A stretch of DNA of 64,000 nucleotides. It comes from Serripes groenlandicus. Taxonomy: Eukaryota; Mollusca; Bivalvia; Cardiida; Cardiidae. The notes beneath the pieces are model-generated. The model worked only from the letters and a program-made list of their open reading frames with translations. It made no database searches and was not told the origin of the DNA. The stretch is taken from the NCBI GenBank assembly GCA_031761405.1, contig JASEVX010000010.1:13553447-13617446 (forward strand), in the 5' to 3' direction. A program made the position numbers and the translations under genes. Numbering within the stretch: position 1 is the stretch's first letter; each line of letters begins with the position of its first letter. Of the stretch, positions 11,255 through 22,642 are shown piece after piece.

Positions 11255-12005
11255 TATTTCAGGCCACCGGCCCATATACAATATTATATACAATACATAA
11301 AGTACAATGGTAAGAATGATAGTTATATAATATTGTTGCATTACAATTATTCTATTTCAACCAAACATGATACGCTTGAAAAACTGTATTATGATATACA
11401 AGTGATCATATTTTGAGTCAATTTAGATGAAAAACGATTTAAAATATATACATGTAACGTAATTCATCTAAACTCACCCAATATATTTCCTTTTTATTTT
11501 CTATTTACTGTCTCTGCATATTAAAATTGGTTTATCATATTATAAATGGTATAATACAGAACGTAGAGATATTGATTTACATGTACATAACAATTACTCT
11601 TTACCCATCAAAAAATATTCTTTATTTGAATGCAAAATATATATACATGGCAAGATTTCGAATTGTTTCTGCGTTCTCGGTAGACATCAAATTTATGAAG
11701 CTATAAAGATTTATATTGTGAATAAAATGTTGAGGTATATATTTGTAGCGGAGATTTTCATACAAGGGACAAATTAGTAAAAAATGGAATTCGTCCTCAA
11801 TATAGCATTCACAATAAACACAGTTTCTAAACTCTTTTGAAATATTGAAATGTCTGCCTTTCTTGATCATCAAGGTGTGCGATGAGCTTCTAAACATTGC
11901 TAAAGTGTTTCTGAATTTTGAAATGTCAATGGCAGTAATATATAATTCTCTACAAAAGTTTTGTTTAAAATCCTTATAGTAATTTAACTTACGATTATTT
12001 TCCAA
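11255..12005 (-). pseudogene. 3' end of a non-LTR retrotransposon (C-terminal fragment)
   Basis: Codons 11622-12005 encode 127 aa ending in the C-terminal region typical of many animal LINE ORF2 proteins: SSSHTLMIKKGRH, a C-x2-C knuckle (CVYCE), EDEFHFLLICP, then LRYKYIP. The endonuclease and RT domains are absent, so this is a 5'-truncated insertion. The 3' untranslated part runs to about 11255 (CAGGCCACCGGCCCATATAC). Related fragments lie at 43930-44190 and 45430-45575, all on the minus strand. Confidence 0.7.
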
Positions 12006-12064
12006 GCTACTTCTCTAATTATGAATATACTGCTCCTTTAATCTGTTCACAAAGTTCGTCAGAA

Positions 12065-12811
12065 ACTGTTTTTGGTGACTTCCCCTGCCGGTGGGGGTAA
12101 GAATACGCCGGCTGTCCGTCCTACAAGGGGTAGAATTCCCCTAATGGACCCGCCGTGGGTGGATACTCGTAAGCAGGAAACGAGGATCCTGGCAGTTGAG
12201 GGAAGCGCAGGGATCTCCAGCTTTCCAACACACTGCTTTGGCCTCTGCTTCGGTGTAAACGGGAGCCTAGATGGGCCCGGTCTAGTGCAAACGGCTGGTC
12301 ATATATTAGATTTAGGCACACTTTTTCTTTTCTTACAAATACATGTATGTTAACTGTAATGGTGTTAAAATGTCATAAATGTCTGTGCATGTATCTACGT
12401 ATAAGTTCTGTTCATTTTCACTTGAAAATATTCCATCCGATCGTTTCTTTCATTTCATATACACCAACTTTATATTATATGTGTCATATTTAATTTGCAT
12501 AAAGTTTACAAGTTATTGTGCCTCGTCTTTTATAGGCTAATGGGCTAATTGGATGGCGCGGATGTTTTGGTCGGGGGCACTGACTTGCATGGCGAATCCC
12601 TGATATGGGGGACACATCCATGTTCTTCCTTGTCGCACTAACTTATTCGCGGTATCTAAGTATACCATCTGTGTACCCCTGACACGAGGAGCTGGATTTC
12701 CGCTCCATATATCGTGTTCCCTTGTTGGACTCCGTGGCGGGTGGGGGCCGCGGTTGACGAATTAAAAAAACTTAAACATGGATCCTCAAACCAAAAAACG
12801 CACACGTACTC
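12065..12811 (+). promoter_or_regulatory. Probable LINE 5' UTR / internal promoter region
   Basis: Two GC-richer blocks (about 12070-12300 and 12540-12760) precede ORF1 and have no coding continuity with their surroundings. Position suggests the LINE 5' UTR. No core promoter motif was identified, and the exact 5' end is not resolved. Confidence 0.45.
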
Positions 12812-13734
12812 ATGGACACGGACTCCGATATCGACAAACCTAATGGCAACGCATCAAATCCATCATTTCCCCGCTTTCTATTGATATAATCAAATTTACC
12901 TGAACAGCCTATATCTACCCTTTCACCTTTCGTCATCCAGAAATGCATTGTTTCTCTTGCTGGTTCACCTAAGTATGTCAAAAAGTTAAAATCAGGTGCT
13001 CTCCTCATTGAAGTTGAGAAAAAAGCACATTCCGATAATCTTTTGGAGTTAAAAACCTTTTTCAATATCTCTGCCAAATGCTCCGCCCATAATACTCTTA
13101 ATACATCAAAAGGAATAATAAGATGCCCAGATCTTGCAGGAGTTTCTGAAGAGTAAATTGCTTCTGAACTGGCCGACAAACTGGTCGTCCATGTCAGAAG
13201 GATGACTTCCTACAGTGACAGTATCAAGAGACCAACAAACACCTTGGTGCTAACATTCAATACAGCTATTTTGCCAAGATCCCTTAAAGTTGGATACTTG
13301 AATGTCCCTGTTGACATGTACATCCCTAACCCATTGCAATGTTACACCTGTTATAAGTATGGCCATCATGAATCGAAATGTCGAAAAAATACAGAAGAAA
13401 AGGTTTGCCGTCGTTGCACTGCATTATGTTCAGAACATGATGCAGATGTAAATGAATGTAAAAATACACTTAAATGTTCAAACTGTGGTGGTGAGCATTA
13501 TTCTACCTCCCGCTCCTGCCTTGTGTGGAAACGGGAGAAGGAGATTGTTACCATCAAATGCAAAGAAGGTCTTTCTTTTCCTGAGGCGAAGAAAATTGTT
13601 GAAACCCGATTTAATTTGACCGTTTCATATGCTAATGTCACCAAAGACAACTCTTCTAATAAACGTCCAGCAGATTATGCTGATATATCAAAAAATCTTT
13701 CAATTAATGATGCAAGCACCAAATTTGGCAAGTG
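12812..13734 (+). pseudogene. LINE ORF1 (gag-like), 5' part, broken
   Basis: Nucleic-acid-binding ORF1 protein of the LINE. ATG at 12812 starts a frame with PSFPRFLLI, then STLSPFVIQKCI, LKSGALLIEVEKK and PVDMYIPNP, followed by zinc knuckles (CYTCYKYGHHESKC, C-x2-C pairs, CSNCGGEHYSTSRSC). This layout is usual for I/Jockey-type ORF1. TAA at 12887-12889 and TAA at 13154-13156 lie in frame, both within otherwise conserved context, so they look like simple substitutions. The longest open part begins at the internal ATG 13202. The frame is cut at 13734 by the transposon and resumes at 19806. Confidence 0.85.
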
Positions 13735-14267
13735 CACCATTGAAGTATCCTTCATTCAATATAACACGTTAGCCACACGAAAAATTCAACATGGCGGCCA
13801 TTTTTCCAAGATGGCCGCCATGGGGTTGCTATAATTATGCTTTTTGTATTGAAATTTTTATTTTGGGCTCTACTGGTTGGAATTTGTTTTGTTTGCATCT
13901 TGAAGCGCTCCATTGAAGTATTCTTCATTCAATATAACACGTTAGCCACACGAAAAATTCAAAATGGCGGCCATTTTTTTTTTTCCAAGATGTCCGCCAT
14001 GGGGTTGCTATAATTATGATTTTTGTATTGAATTTTTTTTTTTTGGGCTCTTCTGGTTGGAATTTGTTTTGTTTGCATCTTGAAGTGCATCATTGAAGTA
14101 TAGTTTCTTCATTCAATATAACACGTTAGCCACACGAAAATCCAAAATGGCGGCCATTTTTTTTTTTCCCAAGATGGCCGCCATGGGGTTGCTATAATTA
14201 TGCTTTTTGTATTGAAATTTTTATTTCGGGCTCTACTGGTTGGAATTTGTTTTGTTTGCATCTTGAA
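13735..14267 (+). repeat. Left terminal repeat of transposon, three tandem copies
   Basis: Three direct copies of 172-181 bp start at 13735, about 13907 and about 14087. Each includes CATTCAATATAACACGTTAG, an inverted pair of GGCGGCCAT/ATGGCCGCC blocks separated by a T-rich spacer, GGGGTTGCTATAATTATG and TGGAATTTGTTTTGTTTGC. Only one equivalent copy exists at the right end. AAAATGGCGGCC within the units matches the animal YY1 site consensus. Confidence 0.95.
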
Positions 14268-15120
14268 TCACGGTAAAAGTATACAAACGTGTTTTTTAAA
14301 CTGTTTAGAAACTTGAACTACGGTTTTGTCAAAACAATAGAGTGAATGTCAAAGCACAACCAGGGCACGCTGGTGACATAACTGCTGTGAAACTTGGCAT
14401 GGGGTTCAGTGACAGCTTAACTATTTAACTATAGCTAAGTGTCCAAAATGCTACCGTACTAGCCCCGACACATTATTATAGTATTAAACATAATGTTAAA
14501 TGAGTACGGTAGCCGCGCCTGAATTGACAGGAAGTGCCAGCGCGCGAGAGCCGAGCCAAGGGTAACGGGGCATATGTTACCCGGGTGGTGTACAAATCGC
14601 ACAGGACTTAATTGTCACTAGATGATCGATCAGACTAGGTGTAGGATAGTATTCTGGTTAGTAGTTCAAACCTAATTGTTAAATTGTTACCCATACTGCA
14701 AAGTACTTTTTGACAATTTAAGGTGGTAAAAGGATACACCCTCTGCGTTTAAATGTGTCGGTTATATTAATCATACATAGAGGACCTTACATAGGTGCTT
14801 ATTTTTTTATTGTTTTTATGAAACAAGTCAACTGAAATAATATGACGCGAGGATTTGCCGCTATACGTCATATTCGTTTCATTCGACGAGTTTCAAACAA
14901 AAACAAATAAGCACGAATGTAAAATAATATTTATCCCCTAATAACACCATAAATAGATTGTTTTCACTCTTTAGACATACAGATATTTAAAGTGACGTCA
15001 CACTACGTCACGTATGAATACAAAATCAGCACACCTGTGATTCATATGGCATTTATGTCACTGCTCTATACCACTCCCGGAGTGCAAGTTATGTTCTAAA
15101 GTAGTTTGCTAAATAGAAGG
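14268..15120 (+). promoter_or_regulatory. Transposon 5' leader, likely promoter region
   Basis: Non-coding sequence between the terminal repeats and the first transposase codon. No clear TATA box could be assigned. GTGACGTCACACTACGTCACG around 14992-15012 contains two CRE-like TGACGT/ACGTCA blocks. Confidence 0.35.
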
Positions 15121-15900
15121 ATGAGTACGTTAACAGCAACACCTTTGGTGTCTACTTTGGAGACTGACTGGAATAGATGTTGTCTCTGTCAAACGGAGAA
15201 AGATGAAGAATTGAAATGTCCACCTTCTCGCTACGACAGAAACAAGGATGGCGATGGGTATGCTATGATAGCCAGAAATGTCCCTTTCTTTAAAACCATC
15301 AATCAAATGCCAATCATTATGGACCCTGCTAGATTGGATCATGGCGAGGGCATAGAGGAAACACTCCGAGAAAATAACGCAAAATACCATAAAAGTTGCA
15401 GGCTTTTGTTTAATAACAGTAAACTTGAGAGAGCGAGGAAAAGATCTGCCAATTCAAAGGATTTAAACGAGTGTTCAGTACCAGCTAAAAGTAGACGAAC
15501 AAGCCTTGAGAATCGTTTGTGTTTCCTTTGCGAACAAGAGGCACCACAATCTGAGCTAAGGAATGCAATGACAATGGATCTTGATAAAAGATTAAACGAA
15601 TGTGCTAGAAACCTGAATGACGGAAAACTTTTAGCAATACTAAGTGGCGGTGATATTGTTGCACAAGAACTAAAGTATCACCGCTCTTGCTTGACGACAC
15701 TTTACAATAGAGAGAGGGCATACTTGGCAAGTACAGAAAACCAGGGCTTTCATTCTTCAAAAGAAATAGAGGTCAACCCAATAGTGTTTTCTGAGCTTAT
15801 TGTATACGTAGTCGAGACAAAAACAAATGCTGATGGGCCTGTAGTATTCCGACTTGCAGATCTTGTCGGTCTTTACAACCAACGACTACAACAATTGTAG
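15121..15900 (+). pseudogene. Transposase part 1: N-terminal zinc-binding region
   Basis: ATG 15121 opens the first readable block (259 aa). A first Cys pair (CCLCQ) pairs with KYHKSC about 70 residues later. A second module has FLCEQ and KYHRSC. Both look like treble-clef-type C-x2-C...H-x3-C zinc modules that could bind transposon ends. The block closes with FRLADLVGLYNQRLQQL and a stop at 15898-15900. The next block is readable in a different frame from about 15891, so a single frameshift near 15897 rather than a true end is likely. Confidence 0.75.
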
Positions 15901-16946
15901 AAACACCAACTGTTAATTCTACAAGATTAAAGGACAAGTTACTTGCAGAAATTCCTGATTTGGGGGCGCACAAGAAGGGTAGAGATATTCTGTTGGCATT
16001 TAAGAAGGATATTGGTGAAGCCCTGTCACAGGCAATTGATTATTCGGATGCTCTCATGGTTACCAAAGCAGCTGAAATCTTACGAAGGCATATGATCAAG
16101 CACAAGGCTGCATTCAATGGAACGTTCCATGATAATTGCATAGAAGATGCCGTACCATCTATTCTTCTTCAATTTGTTTGTATGATTGAGCACGGGGCTG
16201 ACATAAAATCGCAGTTACGGTTTGGTGCGTCCAAGACTGATTTGGCCATGGCGCAGTTGCTCCAGTACAATTGTTATGCAAAATACAAAGAGGGAGCTAA
16301 AACATTTAGACACTCCAAAGATCGAGAAACCCCATTTCCAGTTTTCATTGGCATGTCTACATATGCAAACACAAGGAAAAGGCTTCTGGTTGAAATGCTG
16401 CACGAACATGGTTTAAGTATTTCTTTTGACCGGGTTCTTGAGGTGTCTGCTCAATTGGGGGATGCAGCTGTGAATAGATACAAGAACGAGGGTGTTGTGT
16501 GTCCATCTGATCTGAGGAAAGACCTTTTTACTACTGCTGCAATGGACAACATTGACCATAATCCATCTGCAACTACCGCAACAACATCCTTTCATGGCAC
16601 CAGTATTTCAGTGTTTCAACACCCAACATCAGCAAATCAAGGCCAAATACGAGAGAGGAATCTAATTGACAACAAAGCTAAAAAGGTACCAGAACTACCA
16701 GATTCTTATACGACCATACATCCCGCTTTCTTTACACAAAAGCAACCAAGTCCTACAACTATCGAAACACCTTTAGTTCTTCGCACATTGCAATTAATGC
16801 CCGAATTTGACTGGTTGCAAAAGGTGAGTGTAACTGAAACAGTTGACGATGAGGAAGTCAATATATCTTGGTCCTCCTATCATGCGTCCATGAAAAGAAG
16901 CCCTGCCTTTCAAATAAGCATTACGGCGCTATTACCTTTAATATAA
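15891..16946 (+). pseudogene. Transposase part 2: first catalytic Asp region
   Basis: The frame continues from about 15891 through TPTVNSTRLKDKLLAEIPDL and AHKKGRDILLAFKKDIG, then FPVFIGMSTYANTRKRLL. It reaches AAMDNIDHNPSATTATTSFHG followed by SISVFQHP, where the Asp in DNIDHN is the candidate first catalytic residue of a DDE RNase-H-like fold. The block ends near SWSSYHASMKRSP and ALLPL, and coding continues in another frame after about 16938. The earliest ATG of this frame is internal, so it is not an independent gene. Confidence 0.75.
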
Positions 16947-18580
16947 AGAGAATATTGCGAGAACAAGCACACTCTGTCGCCACCATTAGACATGTCATGG
17001 ATAGAGTGAAGGAAATAGTTTCCCATTTAAATCCTGGTCAGTCGCCAGTCATAGCTGCTGATCAGCCACTATATGCAACCGCAAAGCAAATACAGTGGCA
17101 CTGGCCAGATCGATATGGTGAAGATAAATTTGTTATTATGTTTGGCGGATTACATATTGAGATGGCAGCATTCAAGTCCATTGGCACCCTGCTTCAAGAG
17201 AGTGGGTGGACGAGTGCTCTTGTAGAGTCAGGAATAGCGTCATCTGGCACAGCAGAATCTTTTCTGTCGGCTTCAAGTGTCACAAGAACACGCCAGATGC
17301 ACCAGATTACTGCGTGTACTCTGTATAAGCTCCAGATTGAAGCTTACAACCGCAATACCTCAGAGGTAAATGAAAATGATGATCCAAATCCGACTTTTGA
17401 AGAATGGTGTAAGCAACGCGAAACTCAAAGCCCACAATTTCAGTTCTGGAACCTAATCTTGCGCATGGAACTTACAATATTTTCATTAATACGTTCCTTC
17501 CGAGAGGCAAATTTTCGCTTATACTGTCAAGCTCTTCAAGAGTTACTTCCTTACTTTTTTGCCAACAACAATGTCAACTACGCAAGGTGGCTCCCAATTC
17601 ACCTCAAAGATATGTTGTGTCTTGAGCAGAAGCACCCTGCAATTGCAACAGAATTTCACAATGGCAAATTTGTCGTTCATAAATCAGTTCGCAAGTTTTC
17701 TGCCTTGGCAATTGACCAAGCCCACGAACAAGCTAATGCAATCACCAAAGGCGATGGTGGTGCTATCGGTATAACCGAAGATCCATCTGCATTGAGACGA
17801 TGGATGGTTGCAGGTCCGGAGGTAAGCCATCTAAATGCTCAATATGAATCATTGTCTGAGGTACAAGATGCAAACGAACCAACACAGCACCATGAGCAGA
17901 CAAGACAATTCCAGAAAACATTTTTGGATAGAGTAAATAAGCTCCATTCAGTAATGTTGGAAATGGGAAATCCATTCATGGATGAAAGTAAAGAACTTAT
18001 GACACTGGACACAGAGAATGTTGCTCATCCTACTGCGGCTGAGTTGGTTGCCAAACATCACGAGAAGGGGAAAATAAGCTTTGAAAGCTTTCTTAAAAGT
18101 TTTGAAAATGGAGAACAATGCCGATTTTACGAGCCAATAAAGAAGAACAAAACGGACTTTTTCCGGCAACAACCAGAAGCGTCATCAAAAGTATTGAAGC
18201 AAAAGAACATAAAAGATGATTGTCTTTTGTTTTCCAAACTATTCATCTCATGTCAGTCCCGAGAATGTGATTTGCAGGAATTCTTTCAGCATGAAAACCA
18301 GTCCTTTCCAGCTGCACTCAGTGATAGTGGCAACTTGTATTCCTGTCAAAAGTCTCAGCTCGCATCGATTCCAGAAGATCAGGTATCACTTCCAGACACT
18401 GAGCCTAATGTTGAAGCCATTATAGTTGACGGCTCCGCTTTTGTTAATTCTGTCCAACCACGCCTGTCTAAAACATTTGAGGAGTATGCAACGCTGGAGA
18501 TAATACCAAAAACGAGACATTCAGTTCAAAGTACCAGAGGACGGATATTGTGTTTGATATATGCAGAACAGGTAGTTTAA
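16938..18580 (+). pseudogene. Transposase part 3: DDE catalytic core
   Basis: After a frameshift at about 16938, coding resumes with REQAHSVATIRHVMD and LNPGQSPVIAADQPLYA, whose Asp (AADQ) is the candidate second catalytic residue. MFGGLHIEMAAFKSIG and SGTAESFL follow. After about 200 residues comes IDQAHEQANAITKGDGG, whose Glu is the candidate third catalytic residue, then DPSALRRWMVAGPEV. Assignment of D, D and E is by motif position only. A further frameshift near 18535 leads into the nuclease block; the ATG at 16868 is out of the natural continuity. Confidence 0.75.
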
Positions 18581-19437
18581 AAGCTGAGACAAGATCACGC
18601 CGGGGTTTTGGAGCAAGAAGAAGGGTAACTGACAAAGGAAAGATCCCACAAAACTGGCAGAGCTTCCTGCGGGACAATACAAACAAAACTGAGCTATTCA
18701 GCTTTCTTGCAGACAAGATTGTCGAACTTTGTAGCACTAATATTGTCATAGTTACAAGGCTAGAAGGTGTTGTGTGCAATAGACCGATCAGCACAGAAGG
18801 GCTGGCACCGTGTAATCACGAGGAAGCAGATACCAGGATCTTTGTACATGCCAGACATGCTGTTGCAGAGGGATTTCGATCTATAATGATAAAGGCAAAT
18901 GACACAGATATTCTTGTTATAAGTGTCAGTGTGTTGTCATCTTTTCAAGATTTAGGGTTACAGACACTTTGGATTGATTTTGGTCAAGGCAAAAATCAAA
19001 GATGGATTCCAATCCATGATATCTGTAGGTCGATTGGCTATGGTAAATCTCAGGGAATATCGTTTTTCCATGCTTTTACCGGTTGTGATATCAACAATGC
19101 AAGACTTGATCTCTTTGCTCGAAAGCAAAGATCCTATGAGTCAATCCCTCCAACACGTGGAGCTCTAATCGAGCATACTAGACGAGCTGCTTACCAAGCA
19201 GGTTGCATTTGGGGTCAGTCTATCATATCCAACATGGAAACTGAATGTCCTGGAGAATGGGGCTGGAATAAAAAGGGGGATATTTGGCAAATCGTGTGGA
19301 CAAAACTTGCTCCTATTGCCCAGAGTTGTCAACAACTGACAAAATGTGGATGCAAGACGGAATGTTGCGGTCGATGCAAATGTTTCAGATTAAGTCTACC
19401 TTGCACGGCATTGTGTAGTTGTAACTGTGAAACATAG
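18535..19437 (+). pseudogene. Transposase part 4: XPG/PIN-like nuclease and Cys-rich tail
   Basis: From about 18535 the frame reads TDIVFDICRTGSLKAETRS, then NWQSFLRDNTNKTELFSFLA. HEEADTRIFVHARHA and IKANDTDILVISVSVLSSF follow, then WIPIHDI and FFHAFTGCD. The EAD...DTD spacing with a later TGCD acidic site resembles FEN1/XPG-family PIN nucleases. The protein ends in a Cys-rich tail (KCGCKTECCGRCKCF, CSCNC) and a TAG at 19435. With parts 1-3 the protein would be about 1,430 residues. An XPG-type domain on a DDE transposase is the hallmark of the AcademX lineage. Confidence 0.75.
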
Positions 19438-19586
19438 ATAAACAGCTGTGTTGCAGTTATTATGTTAATATTAGATTAGTGACAGGGGCTCACAATTTAA
19501 AATGAGGGGAAAAAAACGTGTAAATATTTTTTTTCTTTCCCTTTATTTGTAGATATTAAGATTTTAATTTTGCAAAAGGAAGGCTT

Positions 19587-19592
19587 AATAAA
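19587..19592 (+). promoter_or_regulatory. Polyadenylation signal AATAAA of transposase
   Basis: AATAAA lies 150 bp after the transposase stop and inside the element. Confidence 0.5.
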
Positions 19593-19724
19593 ACGTTATG
19601 TTGTCTTTTCTTTTTGTTTTATTGTTAAATGTCATGAGATAGCTCTAAAAACTACTTTGAGATGAATCAGTACAGTAGTTTCGTTTCTTTACCAAAAAAA
19701 GAAAGGAGAATTTATCAAAAAACT

Positions 19725-19801
19725 CCATTATGGCGGCCATCTTGGAAAAAGGGACCGCCATTTTGGAATTTCAAATGGCTAACGTGCTTTTTTAGTTAAA
19801 T
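19725..19801 (-). repeat. Right terminal inverted repeat of transposon
   Basis: The reverse complement begins ATTTAACTAAAAAAGCACGT and continues into TAGCCA, AAAATGGCGG and CCAAGATGGCCGCCAT. It matches the left copies over about 57 bp, with a perfect CACGTTAGCCA block. Present once only. Confidence 0.85.
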
Positions 19802-19805
19802 AGTG

Positions 19806-20258
19806 TTTAAAGAGTGTATGTACCAAATCCTATGCTTGCATCATTTACTGAAAGATTTCTTTACTATTCGGCCCAACTATAAGCCCGTGGAAAGAAAAGA
19901 TGCTATCACCCTGACTGATGTAGCTGTTCAAACCGAACCCATTAAAGTTATTGAAGCTAATACAGTTGCCGAACCTCTTAAAGTTATTGAACAAATTAAA
20001 GTTTTCACTGAAAATAAAAAGTCTAGCCCCAAAACATCAACTTCTAGCTCAAAACAAACTCAAAAGAGTCCGAGACCAAATAGAAACAAAAGTTCAAGTA
20101 AAGTGGTTGCGTCGGATCGTATTCCCAAGGGATCCGATGACCAAATAAAAAACTATAACCGCTACCAGTGTCTTGGTGAAGACATGGAAGCAGAAGATAC
20201 TATTGCAGATAATAATAAGCAAGGTAAAATTATAAGATTACCTTTACAAAATGATTAA
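19806..20258 (+). pseudogene. LINE ORF1, 3' part after the insertion
   Basis: The readable frame resumes immediately after the transposon (FKECMYQILCLHHLLKDFF), then TLTDVAVQTEP and a Ser/Lys/Thr-rich basic stretch typical of ORF1 C-termini. It ends at TAA 20256-20258 and overlaps the ORF2 ATG at 20251 by 8 nt. It is one base out of phase with the 5' half if the AGTG target duplication is collapsed, so either the boundary or ORF1 itself has a small indel. Confidence 0.75.
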
Positions 20259-21693
20259 ATCCATACTTCCTAGTCTGTGTTCTGTCTTACTCATATATAC
20301 AATGATGATGAGTAACACTACTTTACAATGGAATTGTCGAGGTTTAAATTCTAATTTTGAAGAATTATCCTTACTTATCAATGAATATAAACCAGTATCA
20401 CTTTGCTTACAGGAAACTTTCCTGAAAGATTCTGACAAATTTACACTAAAGTATCACTCTTGTTATCACACAGCCTCTCGGGCTGGTGACCGTGTGTGTG
20501 GTGGGGTTGCTGTAGTTGTTAACAACTCAGTCCCTCATAAGCTAATAAATCTTGATACAACATTGCAGGCAACTGCTGTAAGAATTTCTATTAACAAAGC
20601 AGTGACTTTGTGTTCATTGTATCTCCCACCAAGTATGCCACTAGATATAGATAAACTAAACAACCTTATCTCTCAACTCCCCAAACCCTTCATTTTAATG
20701 GGGGATTTCAATTGCCACAATACATTGTGGGGATGTAACAACACCAATATAAAGGGTCGAAAGTTAGAAGAATTTATTTTTAAACAAGATCTTTGTCTTT
20801 TAAATGAAAAATCATATACATACTTGCACCCTGCTACTGGTTCTTACTCATCTCTTGATCTTGCTGTTTGTAGCCCTGATATATTGGTTGATTTCTCATG
20901 GAAGGTCTCAGACGACCTTCATGGAAGTGATCATTTCCCTTTAATTATTACTGAAACTGGACGCTCTGTCCAGGAGCGTCCGCGTCGATGGAGGCTTCAC
21001 AAAGCGAACTGGAATTTATTCCAGATGCGATGTGACGAATCCATTACTCCGAATGATTTTTTGGATTGTGATAATCCTACACAACTTTTTACTTCATTAA
21101 TTTATCAGGCAGCTGAAGAAGCAATACCACGAACTTCGACAACTCCAAAGCGCCCTCACAAACCTTGGTACGATGAGGATTGCAAAAAGGCTATAGGTAC
21201 ACGCAAATCGGCTCTCAGACAATTCGACCTGAGGCCAACCCATGAAAACCATGAACAATTTAAAATAGCTCGAGCAAAAGCTCGCAAAACTATTAAACAA
21301 AGTAAACGTGCGTCTTGGCGACGGTATGTATCTAGGTTAAATTCTAGATCATCCGTCAAAAAGACATTGGATATGATAAGGAAAATTAATGGCAAGAGTA
21401 GCTCGATTGGTGTAAATCACCTAGACATTCCAGACGGTGTCGCTTCTTCAAAGAAGGATATTGCTGATACTTTGGCAGATTCCTTTGCGCAAAAGTCGTC
21501 CTCTTCAAACTATTCTCCAAAGTTTCAAAGATTTCAACAACAGAAGGAGAAACAAAAACTTAATTTGAAATCAAAGTATAAAGAGGCCTACAATAAACTC
21601 TTTACGTTAAAAGAATTAAAAACAGCTCTGAAAAAGTGCCATGATACCGCTCCGGGTTCAGATGATATACACTATCAATTACTTAAACATTGA
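20251..21693 (+). pseudogene. LINE ORF2: apurinic-like endonuclease and linker
   Basis: N-terminal APE-type endonuclease that would nick target DNA. It shows LQWNCRGLNSNFEELSLLI, CLQETFL (catalytic Glu), ILMGDFNCHNTLWG (Asp/Asn), SSLDLAVC and GSDHFPLII (His). After it comes a basic linker (KPWYDEDCKKAIGTRKSALR) and the pre-RT KKCHDTAPGSDDIHYQLLKH. The frame stops at 21691, and the next 200 bp continue in another frame (PNLVKIQLILVVIAP is out-of-frame noise over IPKPGKDTTNPGSYRPIAL-like sequence). Confidence 0.85.
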
Positions 21694-21892
21694 CCTTTTC
21701 GGTCCCTTTCTTGTTTACTTGACGTTTATAATCAGGTTTGGCGAACGGGAACTCTTCCGGGTTCTTGAAAAGAGGCCATCGTTATTCCAATTCCCAAACC
21801 TGGTAAAGATACAACTAATCCTGGTAGTTATCGCCCCATAGCTCTAACCAGCTGCATATGTAAAACCATGGAAAGAATGGTCAACGACAGAC

Positions 21893-22642
21893 TTGTTTGG
21901 TTTCTTGAACAAACTGATCACAACTGTCCAGTCTGGTTTTCGTAAACATAGAAGCACAATGGATCATTTGATCCGTTTTGAAACTTTTATCCGTGAAGCT
22001 TTTATAAAAAAGGAGCATGTAGTCTCCGTCTTCTTTGACTTAGAAAGTGCATATGACACGACTTGGAAGTATGGAATTATGAATGACCTCTATGCTTTCG
22101 GCATAAGAGGTCGCCTTGCTTATTTTATTTCTGCATTTTTAACTGACCGTCAGTTCAAAGTTCGTGTTGGTGATACTTGTTTTGAACCACACGAACAGGA
22201 AATGGGTGTTCCCCAGGGATGTATTCTTTCTGTTACACTTTTTAGTGTTAAAATTAATAACATTATCAAATCTGTTAACCCTGGAGTTGAATGCTTTTTA
22301 TATGTTGATGATTTCTGTATTTGTTACAGATCAAAAAATATGCATACAATTGAAAGACAATTGCAACAAGTTTTGAATAATTTATAAAAATGGTCAAACG
22401 AAAATGGCTTTAAATTTTCTAAAAGCAAGACCAAATGTATGCACTTTTGTCAACTTCGTAAACACCACCTAAATCCAGATTTAACACTAGATGACACTCG
22501 TATTGAAGTTGTGCCTGAATTTAAATTCCTTGGTCTATTGTTTGACCCAAAACTGACATTTATTCCTCATATTAAATATCTTAGAAATAAATGCCAGAAA
22601 GCATTAAATCTTTTACGCGTTGTATATGGATTGGGGAGCTGA
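21893..22642 (+). pseudogene. LINE ORF2: reverse transcriptase core
   Basis: RT fingers and palm show VQSGFRKHRSTMDHLIRFE, VVSVFFDLESAYDTTWKYGI (motif A Asp), EMGVPQGCILSVTLFSVKIN (motif B) and CFLYVDDFCICY (motif C, YVDD). An in-frame TAA at 22385-22387 is followed by readable WSNENGFKFSKSKTKCMHF (motif D) and EFKFLGLLFDPKLTF (motif E) up to about 22615, where a frameshift occurs. FDLESAYDTTW with GRLAYFISAFL is typical of I-group elements. Confidence 0.85.

Larger units (their letters stand above)
13735..19801 (+). mobile_element. AcademX-like DNA transposon inserted in LINE ORF1
   Basis: A ~6.07-kb element with inverted termini. The left CACGTTAGCCA...AAATGGCGGCCAT...CCAAGATGGCCGCCAT (13765-13821) matches the reverse complement of the right end (19730-19786). 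AGTG occurs just outside both ends (13731-13734 and 19802-19805), a candidate 4-bp target duplication. Outermost bases are uncertain by a few nucleotides. It encodes a long transposase broken by three frameshifts, with a candidate DDE core and an XPG-like nuclease domain, the combination described for Academ elements. The superfamily is inferred from memory of family motifs. Confidence 0.8.

Noticed and set aside
15130..18172. Secondary frames over the transposase (15130-, 16222+, 16413-, 17559+, 17763-, 17948-)
   Set aside because: Shadows of the transposase reading frame.
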